Source of the DNA: JAAXXJ01 sp964412455
GTDB lineage: Bacteria; Nitrospirota; UBA9217
Length of the DNA stretch: 61,717 nt
Assembly: GCA_964412455.1 (NCBI GenBank)
Contig: CAYPOT010000016.1
Span: 1 to 61,717 of the forward strand
Direction of reading: 5' to 3'
Both the position numbers and the translations under genes were made by a program. The notes beneath the pieces were generated by a model. The model was not told the origin of the DNA. It did not search any database and worked only from the letters and a program-made list of their open reading frames with translations. Shown here piece after piece: positions 7,201 through 16,402 of this stretch (position 1 is its first letter; each line of letters starts with the position of its first letter).

Positions 7201-9465
7201 CTATTCCTTCCCGTCCAGCACCTCCCGGACCTTCCGCAGGAGTTCCGAGGGTGAGACGGGTTTGGAGATGAAGCTCAATCCTTTTTCGAGTATTCCTTCC
7301 TGGCTGATCATGTCCGCGCTGTAGCCGCTGATGAACAATACCTTGATGCCGGGGCGCATCGTGCTTATCTCTTCGTAGGCGTCCTTCCCGTTCTTTCGGG
7401 GCATAATGACATCGAGCAGCAGCAAGCTGATCCGGTCCTGGTTCTCCAGGAACGCGTTCACGGCATCGTTTCCGTCCTTTGCAACGATCACGGTGTATCC
7501 GAATTCCCTGAGGATGGAACTGGTCAGGGCGCGGATGATCTCGTCATCCTCCGCTACCAGGATGGACTCCGTTCCTCCCTTCAAAACCTCTTCAGCGTGA
7601 GCACTCTTCTTTGGATCGCCGCTCTTGAGCGCGGGGAAATAAATATTGAACGATGTCCCCAGGCCCGGCGCACTCTCTACCTCGATGAACCCTTTGTGCT
7701 GCTTGACGATCCCATAGGCCGATGCGAGGCCGAGCCCGGTGCCTTTTCCCATCTCCTTGGTGGTGAAGAATGGTTCGAATATCCGCTCGCGGGTCCGCTC
7801 GTCCATGCCCGCGCCGGTGTCGGCTATCGATAGCCTGACGTAGGCGCCGGGTTTTCCACTGCGGTGGCTGGCGATAACGTCCTCGTTCAGTTCCTCGATC
7901 GAACTGCTGATGGTCAGGGTCCCTCCGCCAGGCATGGCGTCCCGGGCGTTCGTCACAAGGTTCATAAGCACCTGTTCGACCTGGACGCTGTCGGCCATAA
8001 CGGTCGTGTCGTCAGGCGTGAGGCGGGTACTGAGCTCGATGTCCTCACGGATAAGACGCTTCAGCAGCTTCTCTATTCGCAGAATGATGCCGTTGAGCTC
8101 GATGGGGATGGGATGAATGACCTGCTTCCGGCTGAACGCCAGGAGGCTCTGGGTCAGCTGGGCAGCCCGCTGCGCGGTGATCATGATGTTCTCCGCATAG
8201 GACCTGAGCGGGTCGGTCTTCGCCAGCTTCATCTGAAGAAGGTTCCCATACCCGATGATGGCGGTCAGAACATTGTTGAAGTCATGGGCGACGCCGCCCG
8301 CCAGGAGTCCGACAGATTCCATCTTCTGGGCCTGCCGGAGCTGGTCCTCGAGCTTCAAACTGTTCGTGACGTCGTTCGCAAGCACGATCTCTCCGCGCCT
8401 GCCGCCGAAGTCGACCACATGGGCAGTTATCTCCACCTGGATGACCGTCCCGTCTTTCCTGAGGTGTCGCCAGACGCCTGCTTTGTCAATGCCCGTCGTA
8501 ACGCGGGCCACATTCTCAAGGAGCGGCGGGATGTCCTCGGCGGGCCGGATGTCTTTAAGGGTCATGGCGAGAAACTCGTCGCGGGTATAGCCGTAATGCT
8601 CCACGGCGGCATCGTTCACGGTAAGGAACTTGAGTGTTTCTATGTCATAGACCCACATGGGATGGGGATTGCTCTCGAACAGAATTCGATAGTTTTCTTC
8701 GCTTTCGATGAGCTTCACCTGGTGGCGCTGGATGTTCCGGGAAAACAGCATGATGCTGCCTGTCCCGATGAACCAGAAGAGCACATGGCTCAGCAGGAGC
8801 GCTTTCTGTTCCCTGGACTCGGCCTCAATGTGCGGCCGCAGCGGTACGGCGATGCTGATGCCGCCGCGAGTATCGCCGATCTTGTAGCCCTGATGGACGT
8901 GGCACTTGAGGCACGCCTTTTCGGTCTTGAACGGCCGCATGATCCGCATGTACGGTTCGTCATTAAAGACAGTCTCGCTGCTCTGCTCCTTTAAACCCCG
9001 ATCGAATGCCTTGAGGGTATGCTCTTCCCAGGCGTCGGGCCGATTCACCGGATTGAGGTACTTGAGACTGGTCAGGTGGCTGATGATCGGCAGAGTGGAA
9101 TGCCTGCTGATGAGCTCAAAGACCTGGCGCGTCATCCAGGCGGGGTTTACGAGCGTGAGCTTCCTCCCGGTCGTGGTCGTGATGTCGCGCTCCGGAACGA
9201 TCAGATAGGGATTGGGCTGCATGGCATCGGTTACCGGCACATACACGCCGCCGTGAAGAGTTCCCCAGCGGCGGAACTGGATGGTCAGGTCGTAAAACGA
9301 CCGGGCGACGATGCGCGCCTTTTCGATATTGTTCAGATGGGTGACATGGGAATTCCAGAACAGGGAGACGATAACGATAACGGTCCAGCCGAGGAGGAGC
9401 AGCAGGATATATTTGTCCATGCGGAGCTTCCAGTGCTGTTTCTGATTCTTGAACATAGGTGTCAT
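7201..9465 (-). CDS. Haem-binding hybrid sensor histidine kinase
   Basis: A 754-residue hybrid kinase if read from the ATG at 9465. A transmembrane helix (~19-37) leads to a periplasmic Tll0287-like (DUF3365) domain with a c-type haem motif CLKCH (Cys185, Cys188, His189). After a second helix (~224-242) come a PAS domain, HisKA with the phospho-His in GGVAHDFNN, an HATPase domain (GTGLGLAS) and a C-terminal receiver domain with Asp in LLLLDVIMP. It probably senses a redox state or ligand at periplasmic haem. A GTG at 9585 overlapping the stop of the upstream kinase gene could add 40 residues, but these look unlike any known domain. Confidence 0.85.
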   Translation of the reverse strand: MTPMFKNQKQHWKLRMDKYILLLLLGWTVIVIVSLFWNSHVTHLNNIEKARIVARSFYDLTIQFRRWGTLHGGVYVPVTDAMQPNPYLIVPERDITTTTGRKLTLVNPAWMTRQVFELISRHSTLPIISHLTSLKYLNPVNRPDAWEEHTLKAFDRGLKEQSSETVFNDEPYMRIMRPFKTEKACLKCHVHQGYKIGDTRGGISIAVPLRPHIEAESREQKALLLSHVLFWFIGTGSIMLFSRNIQRHQVKLIESEENYRILFESNPHPMWVYDIETLKFLTVNDAAVEHYGYTRDEFLAMTLKDIRPAEDIPPLLENVARVTTGIDKAGVWRHLRKDGTVIQVEITAHVVDFGGRRGEIVLANDVTNSLKLEDQLRQAQKMESVGLLAGGVAHDFNNVLTAIIGYGNLLQMKLAKTDPLRSYAENIMITAQRAAQLTQSLLAFSRKQVIHPIPIELNGIILRIEKLLKRLIREDIELSTRLTPDDTTVMADSVQVEQVLMNLVTNARDAMPGGGTLTISSSIEELNEDVIASHRSGKPGAYVRLSIADTGAGMDERTRERIFEPFFTTKEMGKGTGLGLASAYGIVKQHKGFIEVESAPGLGTSFNIYFPALKSGDPKKSAHAEEVLKGGTESILVAEDDEIIRALTSSILREFGYTVIVAKDGNDAVNAFLENQDRISLLLLDVIMPRKNGKDAYEEISTMRPGIKVLFISGYSADMISQEGILEKGLSFISKPVSPSELLRKVREVLDGKE

Positions 9466-9581
9466 AATAGTAGCATATCGCCCGGTCGAATGCCATCGGC
9501 AGTACCGGTCTGTTGCACCGGTGTCCGACGCATGCAGGATACTCATACTGCGGTGAACCGGGCCGTATACCCGGTATAAGA

Positions 9582-11036
9582 TCACCCGGCATCAATGGCG
9601 CGGGTCAACCGGTGGAGCTCCTTCCATCGGCCATAGCGGTGAAGGACGCCGGGATTGGTCCTGACCTCGACCGGCTCTCCTGTTCCGGCCATTTTCCTGA
9701 TGTCCCGCGTAGTCCATGTCCCGTGCTGGATCCCGGCAAGAAAGGCGGCGCCCCGGGCCGAGACCTCCTTTTCCGCGTTCACCGTGATCCCGATGCCGAG
9801 CAGATCAGCCTGGACCTGGACGAGATAGCTGAGCGAGGACAGGCCGCCGGCCGTCGCAATGGATGATGGACGAATGCCGGCCGCCCGGGCCGTATCAGCG
9901 ATGTCCCGCATGAAGAATGCTATGTTCTCCACTGCCGCCCGCACGATATCGGCTGACGTGCTGTCAGACGTCAGTCCGTGGAGCGAGCTCGAGATGCCGC
10001 TTTCCCAGTGCGGCGCGCCGGTCCCGTTGATCCCGATGAAGGCGACAACATCGGTCACCGCCTTCCAGCAGAGGTCGTCCACCTCGTCGTATTCCTTGAA
10101 AAGACCGAAACGGACCCTGAGCCATTCAAGGGCGTCGCCAACGGCGTTCACGCTTCCTTCGAGCAGGTAATGGTTCACGCCATGCGATGAATAATGGACC
10201 GACGCCATCAACCCCGGAGCCGGAACCAGAACCGCCCCCGTATTGACCATGAGGAAACCGCCGGTCCCATAATTAATGCCGCCCTCACCTTTCTCCGTCA
10301 CGCCGAGTCCGAGCATGGCCGCCTGCTGGTCGCCGATGCAGGCGAGCAGAGGAACGTCTCCCGACGCCGTGCCGATACGGCCGAAATCGTATGCTGTCGG
10401 CGTGATGCCGGGAAGGCGTATTCCCGAAAGACCGAAGAGGTCAAGAAGCTCCGGGTCCCAGGCAAGGGAGCGGATGTCCATGAGCTGGGTGCGGGCCGCG
10501 TTCGTGTGGTCGATGACCGCTTTGGAGCTGTTCACCAGCCGCTGGGTCAGATAGCTGCTGAGGGTGCCGTATACCGTCGAATTCTCCCGGGCCGCGGGAA
10601 GGTTGTCCCTGAGCCAGCGGAACTTGGATGCAGAGTAGTAGGGAGTGAGGGGAAGGCCGGTAGCGGTGAAGACCTGTTCTTTCTGCGCCGTCATCCCGTC
10701 GATGAGGCCGGTCCCGCGCGTGTCCCGCCAGCTGATGACCGGGCTCTGCGGTTCGCCGGTCTCCCCGTTCCATATGAGGCATGAGGAGCGCTGGCAGGCA
10801 AGACCGGCGCCCAGTATGCTGAGGCCCGCCGCATGCGCATGGCGCGCCGCATCATCCAGGACCTCACGGACTGACCCCAGGACCTCTGCCGGGTCCTGCT
10901 CGACAGCCAGCCCTTCCCGGAAGGGCTGTGGCAGCCCCCGCTTCGTCCGGAACAGGACCTCTCCCGACCCGCTGAGAACCAGCGCCTTCGTCGAACTGCT
11001 CCCCTGATCGATCCCGATAAAACATTCCTGTGTCAT
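9582..11036 (-). CDS. FGGY carbohydrate kinase (glycerol-kinase-like)
   Basis: A 484-residue FGGY kinase. The N-terminal phosphate-binding loop FIGIDQGSSSTKALV and the middle SWRDTRG and GDQQAAMLGLG segments match the glycerol/xylulose kinase family; the C-terminal half has the ATP-site GGLSSLSYLVQVQADLLG segment. Length is normal for the family. No glycerol uptake or dehydrogenase genes lie beside it, so substrate choice between glycerol and a pentulose is open. The next gene on the same strand is the haem-sensor kinase, possibly co-transcribed. Confidence 0.8.
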   Translation of the reverse strand: MTQECFIGIDQGSSSTKALVLSGSGEVLFRTKRGLPQPFREGLAVEQDPAEVLGSVREVLDDAARHAHAAGLSILGAGLACQRSSCLIWNGETGEPQSPVISWRDTRGTGLIDGMTAQKEQVFTATGLPLTPYYSASKFRWLRDNLPAARENSTVYGTLSSYLTQRLVNSSKAVIDHTNAARTQLMDIRSLAWDPELLDLFGLSGIRLPGITPTAYDFGRIGTASGDVPLLACIGDQQAAMLGLGVTEKGEGGINYGTGGFLMVNTGAVLVPAPGLMASVHYSSHGVNHYLLEGSVNAVGDALEWLRVRFGLFKEYDEVDDLCWKAVTDVVAFIGINGTGAPHWESGISSSLHGLTSDSTSADIVRAAVENIAFFMRDIADTARAAGIRPSSIATAGGLSSLSYLVQVQADLLGIGITVNAEKEVSARGAAFLAGIQHGTWTTRDIRKMAGTGEPVEVRTNPGVLHRYGRWKELHRLTRAIDAG

Positions 11037-11264
11037 GGCTTTTCTCCCGTGACGTTCTTCCTCCTAGTGTACCCGCACTTTACCACAAGGTCAATCGTCA
11101 CCGTTTCGTAACGGGAGGCAACACGTTACTGTATAGGTTTTGTTCAGGTGACGCAAAAAACGTCTTGCCTTGAATGCGCGGTAAGCGTCGTCCGTCATTA
11201 TTGCCGGGAAGAAATAAAGCATAGAATCAACGAATTAAACAATTATTCGCGGAAGATGAAAAAA

Positions 11265-11280
11265 TGGCACGGCCATTGCT
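11265..11280 (+). promoter_or_regulatory. Sigma-54 promoter of nifH
   Basis: TGGCACGGCCATTGCT is a near-perfect -24/-12 element (consensus TGGCACG, four bases, TTGCW). It lies 38 bases before the nifH start, with GGAGG just before the ATG. I looked for a NifA upstream site of the TGT-N10-ACA form between 11,041 and 11,264 and saw no exact match. Confidence 0.92.
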
Positions 11281-11318
11281 ATTACCATAGCAAATCCTAA
11301 CCACACTGGAGGAACACT

Positions 11319-12161
11319 ATGAGACAGATAGCTATCTACGGCAAGGGCGGCATCGGCAAGTCAACGACAACGCAGAACCTGGTTGCGGCGCTGGCCGAGG
11401 CGGGCCACAAGTGCATGATCATCGGCTGCGACCCCAAGGCGGACTCCACACGGCTTATACTCAATCGCAAGATGCAGAATACGGTCATGGACATGGCGCG
11501 CGAAAAGGGAACGGTAGAGGACCTGGAGCTGGAAGAAGTGCTGCTTACCGGGTTCAAGGGCATCAAGTGCGCGGAAAGCGGCGGACCGGAACCGGGCGTA
11601 GGCTGCGCAGGCCGCGGCGTGATCACGGCCATCAACTTTCTGGAAGAGAATGGCGCCTACGGCGATGACACGGACTTCGTGTTCTACGATGTGCTTGGCG
11701 ACGTGGTCTGCGGCGGTTTCGCCATGCCGATCCGGGAAGGCAAGGCCAAAGAGATCTACATCGTGACCTCGGGAGAGATGATGGCCATGTACGCGGCGAA
11801 CAATATCTCACGGGGCGTGCTCAAGTATGCGCAGAGCGGCGGCGTGCGGCTCGGCGGTCTTATCTGCAACAGCAGAGAGACGGACAAGGAGTTCGAACTT
11901 ATTTCGGAGCTGGCTGCGAAGCTCGGCACCCAGATGATCCACTTCGTGCCCCGGGACAACGAGGTCCAGCGCGCGGAACTCAGGAGAAAGACAGTGATCG
12001 AGTATGCCCCGGAGCACTCGCAGGCGGACGAGTACCGGACGCTTGCCAAGAAGATCGCCGACAACAAGAACTTCGTGATCCCCACGCCGATCACCATGGA
12101 TGAGCTGGAGCGGCTTTTGATGGACTTCGGCATCATGGAGAAGGAAGAGGCCGTCGCATAA
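11319..12161 (+). CDS. nifH: Nitrogenase iron protein NifH
   Basis: The 280-residue Fe protein that passes electrons to the MoFe protein with ATP hydrolysis. The P-loop GKGGIGKSTT opens the protein. The [4Fe-4S] cluster between the two subunits of the dimer is held by Cys in GVGCAGRG and Cys in DVVCGGF. The Arg in CAGRGV, target of ADP-ribosylation in some bacteria, is present, but no draT/draG genes are in the window; regulation by NifI1/NifI2 is more likely. First gene of the nif operon under the sigma-54 promoter at 11265. Separated from nifD by 124 bases containing a hairpin repeat. Confidence 0.97.
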   Translation: MRQIAIYGKGGIGKSTTTQNLVAALAEAGHKCMIIGCDPKADSTRLILNRKMQNTVMDMAREKGTVEDLELEEVLLTGFKGIKCAESGGPEPGVGCAGRGVITAINFLEENGAYGDDTDFVFYDVLGDVVCGGFAMPIREGKAKEIYIVTSGEMMAMYAANNISRGVLKYAQSGGVRLGGLICNSRETDKEFELISELAAKLGTQMIHFVPRDNEVQRAELRRKTVIEYAPEHSQADEYRTLAKKIADNKNFVIPTPITMDELERLLMDFGIMEKEEAVA

Positions 12162-12172
12162 CTGCAGAAGTT

Positions 12173-12261
12173 GAGAAGGTAGGAAGGTAGGAAGGTAAGT
12201 AGTAATGAAGGCAGGAGCGGAGACATTTGTATTTTGCTTACCCTCTTACCATCTTACCCTC
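12173..12261. repeat. Hairpin repeat between nifH and nifD
   Basis: Left arm 12173-12199 (repeated GGAAGGTA units ending GGTAAG) is complementary to right arm 12237-12261 (CTTACCCTCTTACCATC and so on). The hairpin ends 25 bases before nifD. The same text family occurs at 27761-27827, 28580-28708 and 55812-55840. Confidence 0.8.
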
Positions 12262-12285
12262 CCGATCACAAGGAAGGAGACACCC

Positions 12286-13758
12286 ATGAGCACAGATGTG
12301 AAAGATAAAGAAACCACGAACGCGAAGCCCGTGAGCGGAAAGATCAAAGATACTCAAAAAATGATCGAAGAGGTACTGGATGCGTACCCCGAGAAATCGA
12401 AGAAGGAGCGGGCCAAGCATCTCGCGGCGAACGACCCGACGGGACAGTGCACCACCTGCCAGGTGAAATCGAACGTCAAGTCCAGGCCCGGCGTCATGAC
12501 TGTGCGCGGCTGCGCGTATGCGGGCGCCAAGGGAGTGGTCTGGGGGCCGGTGAAGGACCAGATCACGATCAGCCACGGTCCCATCGGCTGCGGCCAGTAT
12601 TCCTGGTGGTCGCGCAGGAACTACTACAACGGCCAGACCGGGATCGATGCCTTCGGCACCATGCACATTACGACGGATTTTCAGGAAAAGAACATTGTCT
12701 ACGGCGGTGACAAAGGGCTCGATCTGGCGATCAAGGAACTGCACGGGCTTTTCCCGCTCGGCCGCGGCATAGGCATTCTGTCCGAGTGCCCGGTGGGGCT
12801 TATCGGCGACGACATCGAAGCGGTTTCGAAGCGCGTGGCAAAAGAGATCAACATCCCCATCGTGCCGGTGCGGTGCGAGGGCTTTCGCGGAGTGTCCCAG
12901 TCCCTGGGCCATCACATCGCGAACGATACCATCAAGGATTACGTGCTCGGCAAAGGCACGCTTGAAAAGACCACGCCCTACGACGTGAACCTCATCGGCG
13001 ACTACAACATCGGCGGCGACGCCTGGGCCTCGCGCAAGATCCTTGAAGAGATGGGGCTCCGGGTCATTGCCCAGTATACGGGCGATTCGACGATCAACGA
13101 GCTTGGCATTGCGAGCAAGGCCAAGCTGAACCTGATCCACTGCTACCGGTCCATGAACTATATCTGCCGGACCATGGAAGAGAACTACGGCATCCCCTGG
13201 ATGGAGTTCAATTTCTTCGGTCCCACGAAGACTTTCGACAGCATCAGGAAGATCGCCGCCAAGTTCGACGAGAAGATCCAGAAGAACGCCGAAGCGGTGA
13301 TCGCCAAGTACACGCCGCTCATGGAAAAGGTGGTTGCGCAGTTCCGGCCCAAGCTTGACGGCAAGAAGGTGATGCTCTACGTCGGCGGCCTCCGTCCACG
13401 CCACACCATCGGCGCCTACGAGGACCTGGGCATGGAAGTCGTCGCCTCCGGCTACGAGTTCGGCCACACGGATGATTACAAGCGCACCTATCCTGAACTG
13501 AAAGAAGGCGCGGTTATCATGGACGATGCGACCTTGTATGAACTGGAAGAGTTCACCCGCAGGCTGAAACCGGACATGGTCGGTTCGGGCATCAAGGAAA
13601 AGTACTCGTACCACAAGCTCGGCGTACCGTTCCGGCAGATGCACTCCTGGGACTACTCGGGGCCCTATCATGGATTTGACGGGTTCCCGGTCTTCGCGCG
13701 GGACATGGACATGACCGTGAACAGCCCGACGTGGGATTTGATACGAAGAAAGAAATAA
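12286..13758 (+). CDS. nifD: Nitrogenase MoFe protein alpha chain NifD
   Basis: The 490-residue alpha subunit of molybdenum nitrogenase, site of N2 reduction. P-cluster cysteines are in RGCAYAGAKG, PIGCGQYSW and SECPVGLIG. FeMo-cofactor ligands are Cys in HCYRSMNYI and His in the SWDYSGPYHGFDGF region. The translation start at 12286 is preceded by AAGGAAGGAG. The reading frame continues upstream through the repeat to 12205, but that extension lacks family similarity. Expected to form an alpha2-beta2 tetramer with NifK. Confidence 0.96.
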   Translation: MSTDVKDKETTNAKPVSGKIKDTQKMIEEVLDAYPEKSKKERAKHLAANDPTGQCTTCQVKSNVKSRPGVMTVRGCAYAGAKGVVWGPVKDQITISHGPIGCGQYSWWSRRNYYNGQTGIDAFGTMHITTDFQEKNIVYGGDKGLDLAIKELHGLFPLGRGIGILSECPVGLIGDDIEAVSKRVAKEINIPIVPVRCEGFRGVSQSLGHHIANDTIKDYVLGKGTLEKTTPYDVNLIGDYNIGGDAWASRKILEEMGLRVIAQYTGDSTINELGIASKAKLNLIHCYRSMNYICRTMEENYGIPWMEFNFFGPTKTFDSIRKIAAKFDEKIQKNAEAVIAKYTPLMEKVVAQFRPKLDGKKVMLYVGGLRPRHTIGAYEDLGMEVVASGYEFGHTDDYKRTYPELKEGAVIMDDATLYELEEFTRRLKPDMVGSGIKEKYSYHKLGVPFRQMHSWDYSGPYHGFDGFPVFARDMDMTVNSPTWDLIRRKK

Positions 13759-13764
13759 CCTTTT

Positions 13765-13861
13765 GCCACGAAGGCACTAAGGCACAAAGTAAGGCAGGAA
13801 CATGAATCGTGAAACCTAAAAATAGTAAAAGAAGTTCTTTGTGCCTTCGAGCCTTCGTGGC
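13765..13861. repeat. Hairpin repeat between nifD and nifK
   Basis: Left arm 13765-13789 (GCCACGAAGGCACTAAGGCAC...) pairs with right arm 13837-13861 (CTTTGTGCCTTCGAGCC...). The same family occurs between nuoB and nuoC and between nuoM and nuoN. The right arm ends 28 bases before the nifK start. Confidence 0.85.
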
Positions 13862-13889
13862 CGATTTGGTTCTAGTTTAGGAGGATACC

Positions 13890-15395
13890 ATGAAAATCAG
13901 AGACCACAGCGAATTATTCAAGCAGCAGGACTATCAGGAGCAGTTCGAACGCAAAAAAGAGTTCGAGAATCCCTGGCCTGCAGAAAAGGTTCAGGAAATC
14001 TCGGACTGGACCAAGACCGAGGCGTACAAAGAGCTCAACTTCAAGCGGGAGAACATCAAGATCAATCCCGCGAAGGCATGCCAGCCGCTCGGCGCGGTGT
14101 TCTGCGCATCGGGTTTCGAAGGCACCATGCCTTTTGTGCAGGGCGCACAGGGCTGCGTTGCCTACTTCCGGAGCCATCTCTCCCGGCACTTCAAGGAACC
14201 CTTTGCGGCGATATCCACGTCCATGACCGAGGACGCTGCGGTGTTCGGCGGGCTGAACAACATGCTCGAGGGCCTGGAAAACACGTATGCATTGTACAAG
14301 CCGAAGATGGTCGCGGTTTCCACGACCTGCATGGCCGAGGTGATCGGCGATGATCTGAATTCCTACATCAAGACGGCGAAAGAGAAGGGCGTTGTGCCTC
14401 CGGAGCTGCTCATCCCGTTCGCAAACACACCGAGTTTTGTAGGATCTCACATCGTGGGCTATGACAACATGATGAAGGGGATACTTAAAGCGCTTTGGGC
14501 AGGCAAAAAAGGTGAATCGAACGGGAAGATCAACATTATTCCGGGCTTCGATACTTATACCGGGAACTACCATGAGATCAAGCGGCTGATGAGCTTGATG
14601 GGCATTGAGGCAACGGTGCTTGCCGATATGAGCGATACGTTTGATTCGCCGAACACGGGCGAGTATAAGCTCTATCCCGGCGGGACCCCGATTTCCGACG
14701 CAATGGACGGGGCGAACGCACTGGCCACGGTTGCGCTCCAGAAGTATTCGACCGTGAAGACCACGGATTACATCCAGAAGGAGTGGGGCCAGAAGACGCT
14801 GACGCTTTCGCCCATCGGCATCAGGAATACGGATGCGTTCTTTGCCGAGCTGTCCAAACTGACTGGTAAACCGGTACCGGCCGCGATAGAAGCTGAGCGC
14901 GGCAGGGTCGTGGACGCCATGGTGGACTCCCATCCCTATGTCCACGGCAAACGGTTCGCCCTGGTCGGCGACCCGGACATTCTGCTCGGCATGATGAGTT
15001 TGATCATGGAAATGGGCGGGGAACCGATCCACGTGGTCTGCACCAACGGGGACAAGCATTTCGAGGCGGAAGCGAAGGAACTGCTCGCTTCCTCTCCATT
15101 TGGCGCGAATGGTACTGTCTACGCGGGCAAGGACATGTGGCATCTTCGCTCGCTGCTATTCACCGATCCCGTGGACATCCTGATCGGCAACTCCTATGCG
15201 AAGTTCCTGACGCAGGACACGGGAACGCCGCTGGTCCGCATCGGGTTCCCGCTCTTCGACCGGCATCATCTTCACCGTCAGCCGATCATCGGGTACCAGG
15301 GCGCATTGAACCTTATTACCATGATGGTAAATACCGTGCTTGATGAGCTGGACAGGAAGACAGAAGGTTCGGCGAGCTTTGATGTGATTCGGTAA
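13890..15395 (+). CDS. nifK: Nitrogenase MoFe protein beta chain NifK
   Basis: The 501-residue beta subunit, partner of NifD and co-ligand of the P-cluster. The three conserved cysteines lie in AKACQPLGA, GAQGCVAYF and STTCMAEVIGDD. The N-terminal extension before AKACQPLGA is about 60 residues, as in the long NifK form. TAGGAGG precedes the ATG by a normal distance. It follows nifD by 131 bases with a hairpin repeat. Confidence 0.96.
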   Translation: MKIRDHSELFKQQDYQEQFERKKEFENPWPAEKVQEISDWTKTEAYKELNFKRENIKINPAKACQPLGAVFCASGFEGTMPFVQGAQGCVAYFRSHLSRHFKEPFAAISTSMTEDAAVFGGLNNMLEGLENTYALYKPKMVAVSTTCMAEVIGDDLNSYIKTAKEKGVVPPELLIPFANTPSFVGSHIVGYDNMMKGILKALWAGKKGESNGKINIIPGFDTYTGNYHEIKRLMSLMGIEATVLADMSDTFDSPNTGEYKLYPGGTPISDAMDGANALATVALQKYSTVKTTDYIQKEWGQKTLTLSPIGIRNTDAFFAELSKLTGKPVPAAIEAERGRVVDAMVDSHPYVHGKRFALVGDPDILLGMMSLIMEMGGEPIHVVCTNGDKHFEAEAKELLASSPFGANGTVYAGKDMWHLRSLLFTDPVDILIGNSYAKFLTQDTGTPLVRIGFPLFDRHHLHRQPIIGYQGALNLITMMVNTVLDELDRKTEGSASFDVIR

Positions 15396-15400
15396 GTCGA

Positions 15401-15483
15401 CCCCCTCACCCCTGCCCTCTCCCCGGAGGGTAGAGGGTGATGAAATTTCCTCTCCCCAAGGGGAGAGGATTAAGGTGGGGGGG
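15401..15483. repeat. Hairpin repeat after nifK
   Basis: A CCCCCTCACCCCTGCCCTCT arm pairs with a later GGGGAGAGG...GGTGGGGG arm; a smaller internal copy (CCCCGGAGGG) lies between. This CCCTCACCCC/GGTGAGGGG family recurs at 16317-16402 and 20821-20905, and partly within nifE-nifN at 17773-17808. Confidence 0.85.
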
Positions 15484-15510
15484 AACGTGCTGCATCTATT
15501 TGGTGAACCT

Positions 15511-16251
15511 ATGCATGATATCGCACTGACAGGCATATATTTCTTCGCGATCGCGCTCCTCTATTCGACGGTGGGTCACGCGGGAGCGTCCGGTTACCTG
15601 GCGACGATGGCGCTTCTTTCGTTCCCGCCGGAGGTCATGAAGCCGACCGCGCTTGCGCTGAATATCATCGTTGCATTGGTCACGACCATCCGGTTCGCCA
15701 AGGCCGGTTATTTTTCCTGGCGCCTGTTCTGGCCTTTTGCTTTGGCATCGGTGCCCATGGCGTATTTCGGCGGCGGAATGCACGTAGACGCGACAATATA
15801 CAAAATACTCGTGGGCATTGCGCTGGTGTTCGCAGCTTTCCATCTCATCCTCAGGAGCAGAGTCGCCCCGGATGATCCCGGAAGAACAACGTCCCCTGGG
15901 ATCGGCGCGTCGCTGGCGGTAGGAGGGGGGCTCGGGTTCCTTTCCGGTCTCACGGGGGTCGGCGGAGGCATCTTTCTCAGTCCGGTCCTGATCATTCTTC
16001 ATTGGGCGGGACTCCGTCGAACGGCTGCCGTGGCTGCGGCATTTATCCTGTTGAACTCGATCTCCGGTTTGGCCGGATATATTCAGAAAGGCGGCGCGTT
16101 CCCGGATCATATCTTCTTCTGGTCCGTGGCAGTGCTTTCCGGAGGGTTCATCGGATCGTCATTGGGGGCCACGAAGTTCAACAGCCCCGTATTGAGAGTT
16201 TTGCTCGGCATCATGCTGGTCATGGCTGGCTTGAAAATGGCTGTGATCTGA
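15511..16251 (+). CDS. TauE/SafE-family membrane permease
   Basis: A 246-residue membrane protein with about seven to eight helices. Two family repeats are marked by GHAGASGYLA near the N-terminus and GLTGVGGGIFLSPVLI in the second half, both hallmarks of TauE/SafE anion transporters. Members move sulfite, sulfonates or organic anions. The start at 15511 (GGTGAACCTATG context) is preferred over an upstream one inside the repeat. It lies between nifK and nifE-nifN on the same strand, so it is likely co-expressed. A role in sulfur supply or export for cluster synthesis is inference. Confidence 0.82.
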   Translation: MHDIALTGIYFFAIALLYSTVGHAGASGYLATMALLSFPPEVMKPTALALNIIVALVTTIRFAKAGYFSWRLFWPFALASVPMAYFGGGMHVDATIYKILVGIALVFAAFHLILRSRVAPDDPGRTTSPGIGASLAVGGGLGFLSGLTGVGGGIFLSPVLIILHWAGLRRTAAVAAAFILLNSISGLAGYIQKGGAFPDHIFFWSVAVLSGGFIGSSLGATKFNSPVLRVLLGIMLVMAGLKMAVI

Positions 16252-16316
16252 GACAAGGTGCAAGGTTCATAGTGAGGACCGAGCGTTCGAGTATTTATGT
16301 AATACGGTAATAACAG

Positions 16317-16402
16317 CCCCTCACCCCAACCCTCTCCCCGCAGGGGCGAGGGAGTATGAAGTTCATCCTCTCCCCAGGGGGAGAGGACCAGGGTGAGGGG
16401 GG
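16317..16402. repeat. Hairpin repeat before nifE-nifN
   Basis: CCCCTCACCCCAACCCTCTC (from 16317) pairs with the GGGGGAGAGGACCAGGGTGAGGGG arm ending at about 16402. The right arm runs directly into the nifE-nifN start, and its G-rich end forms the only purine-rich ribosome-binding-site-like sequence before that gene. Confidence 0.88.

Noticed and set aside
9466..9585. GTG start at 9585 for the haem-sensor kinase
   Set aside because: It gives an attractive GTGA overlap, but the added 40 residues precede the membrane anchor and look like untranslated sequence; ATG at 9465 or 9456 is more likely.
11041..11264. NifA upstream activator site before nifH
   Set aside because: Several TGT and ACA triplets occur but none at exact N10 spacing, so I do not call one.
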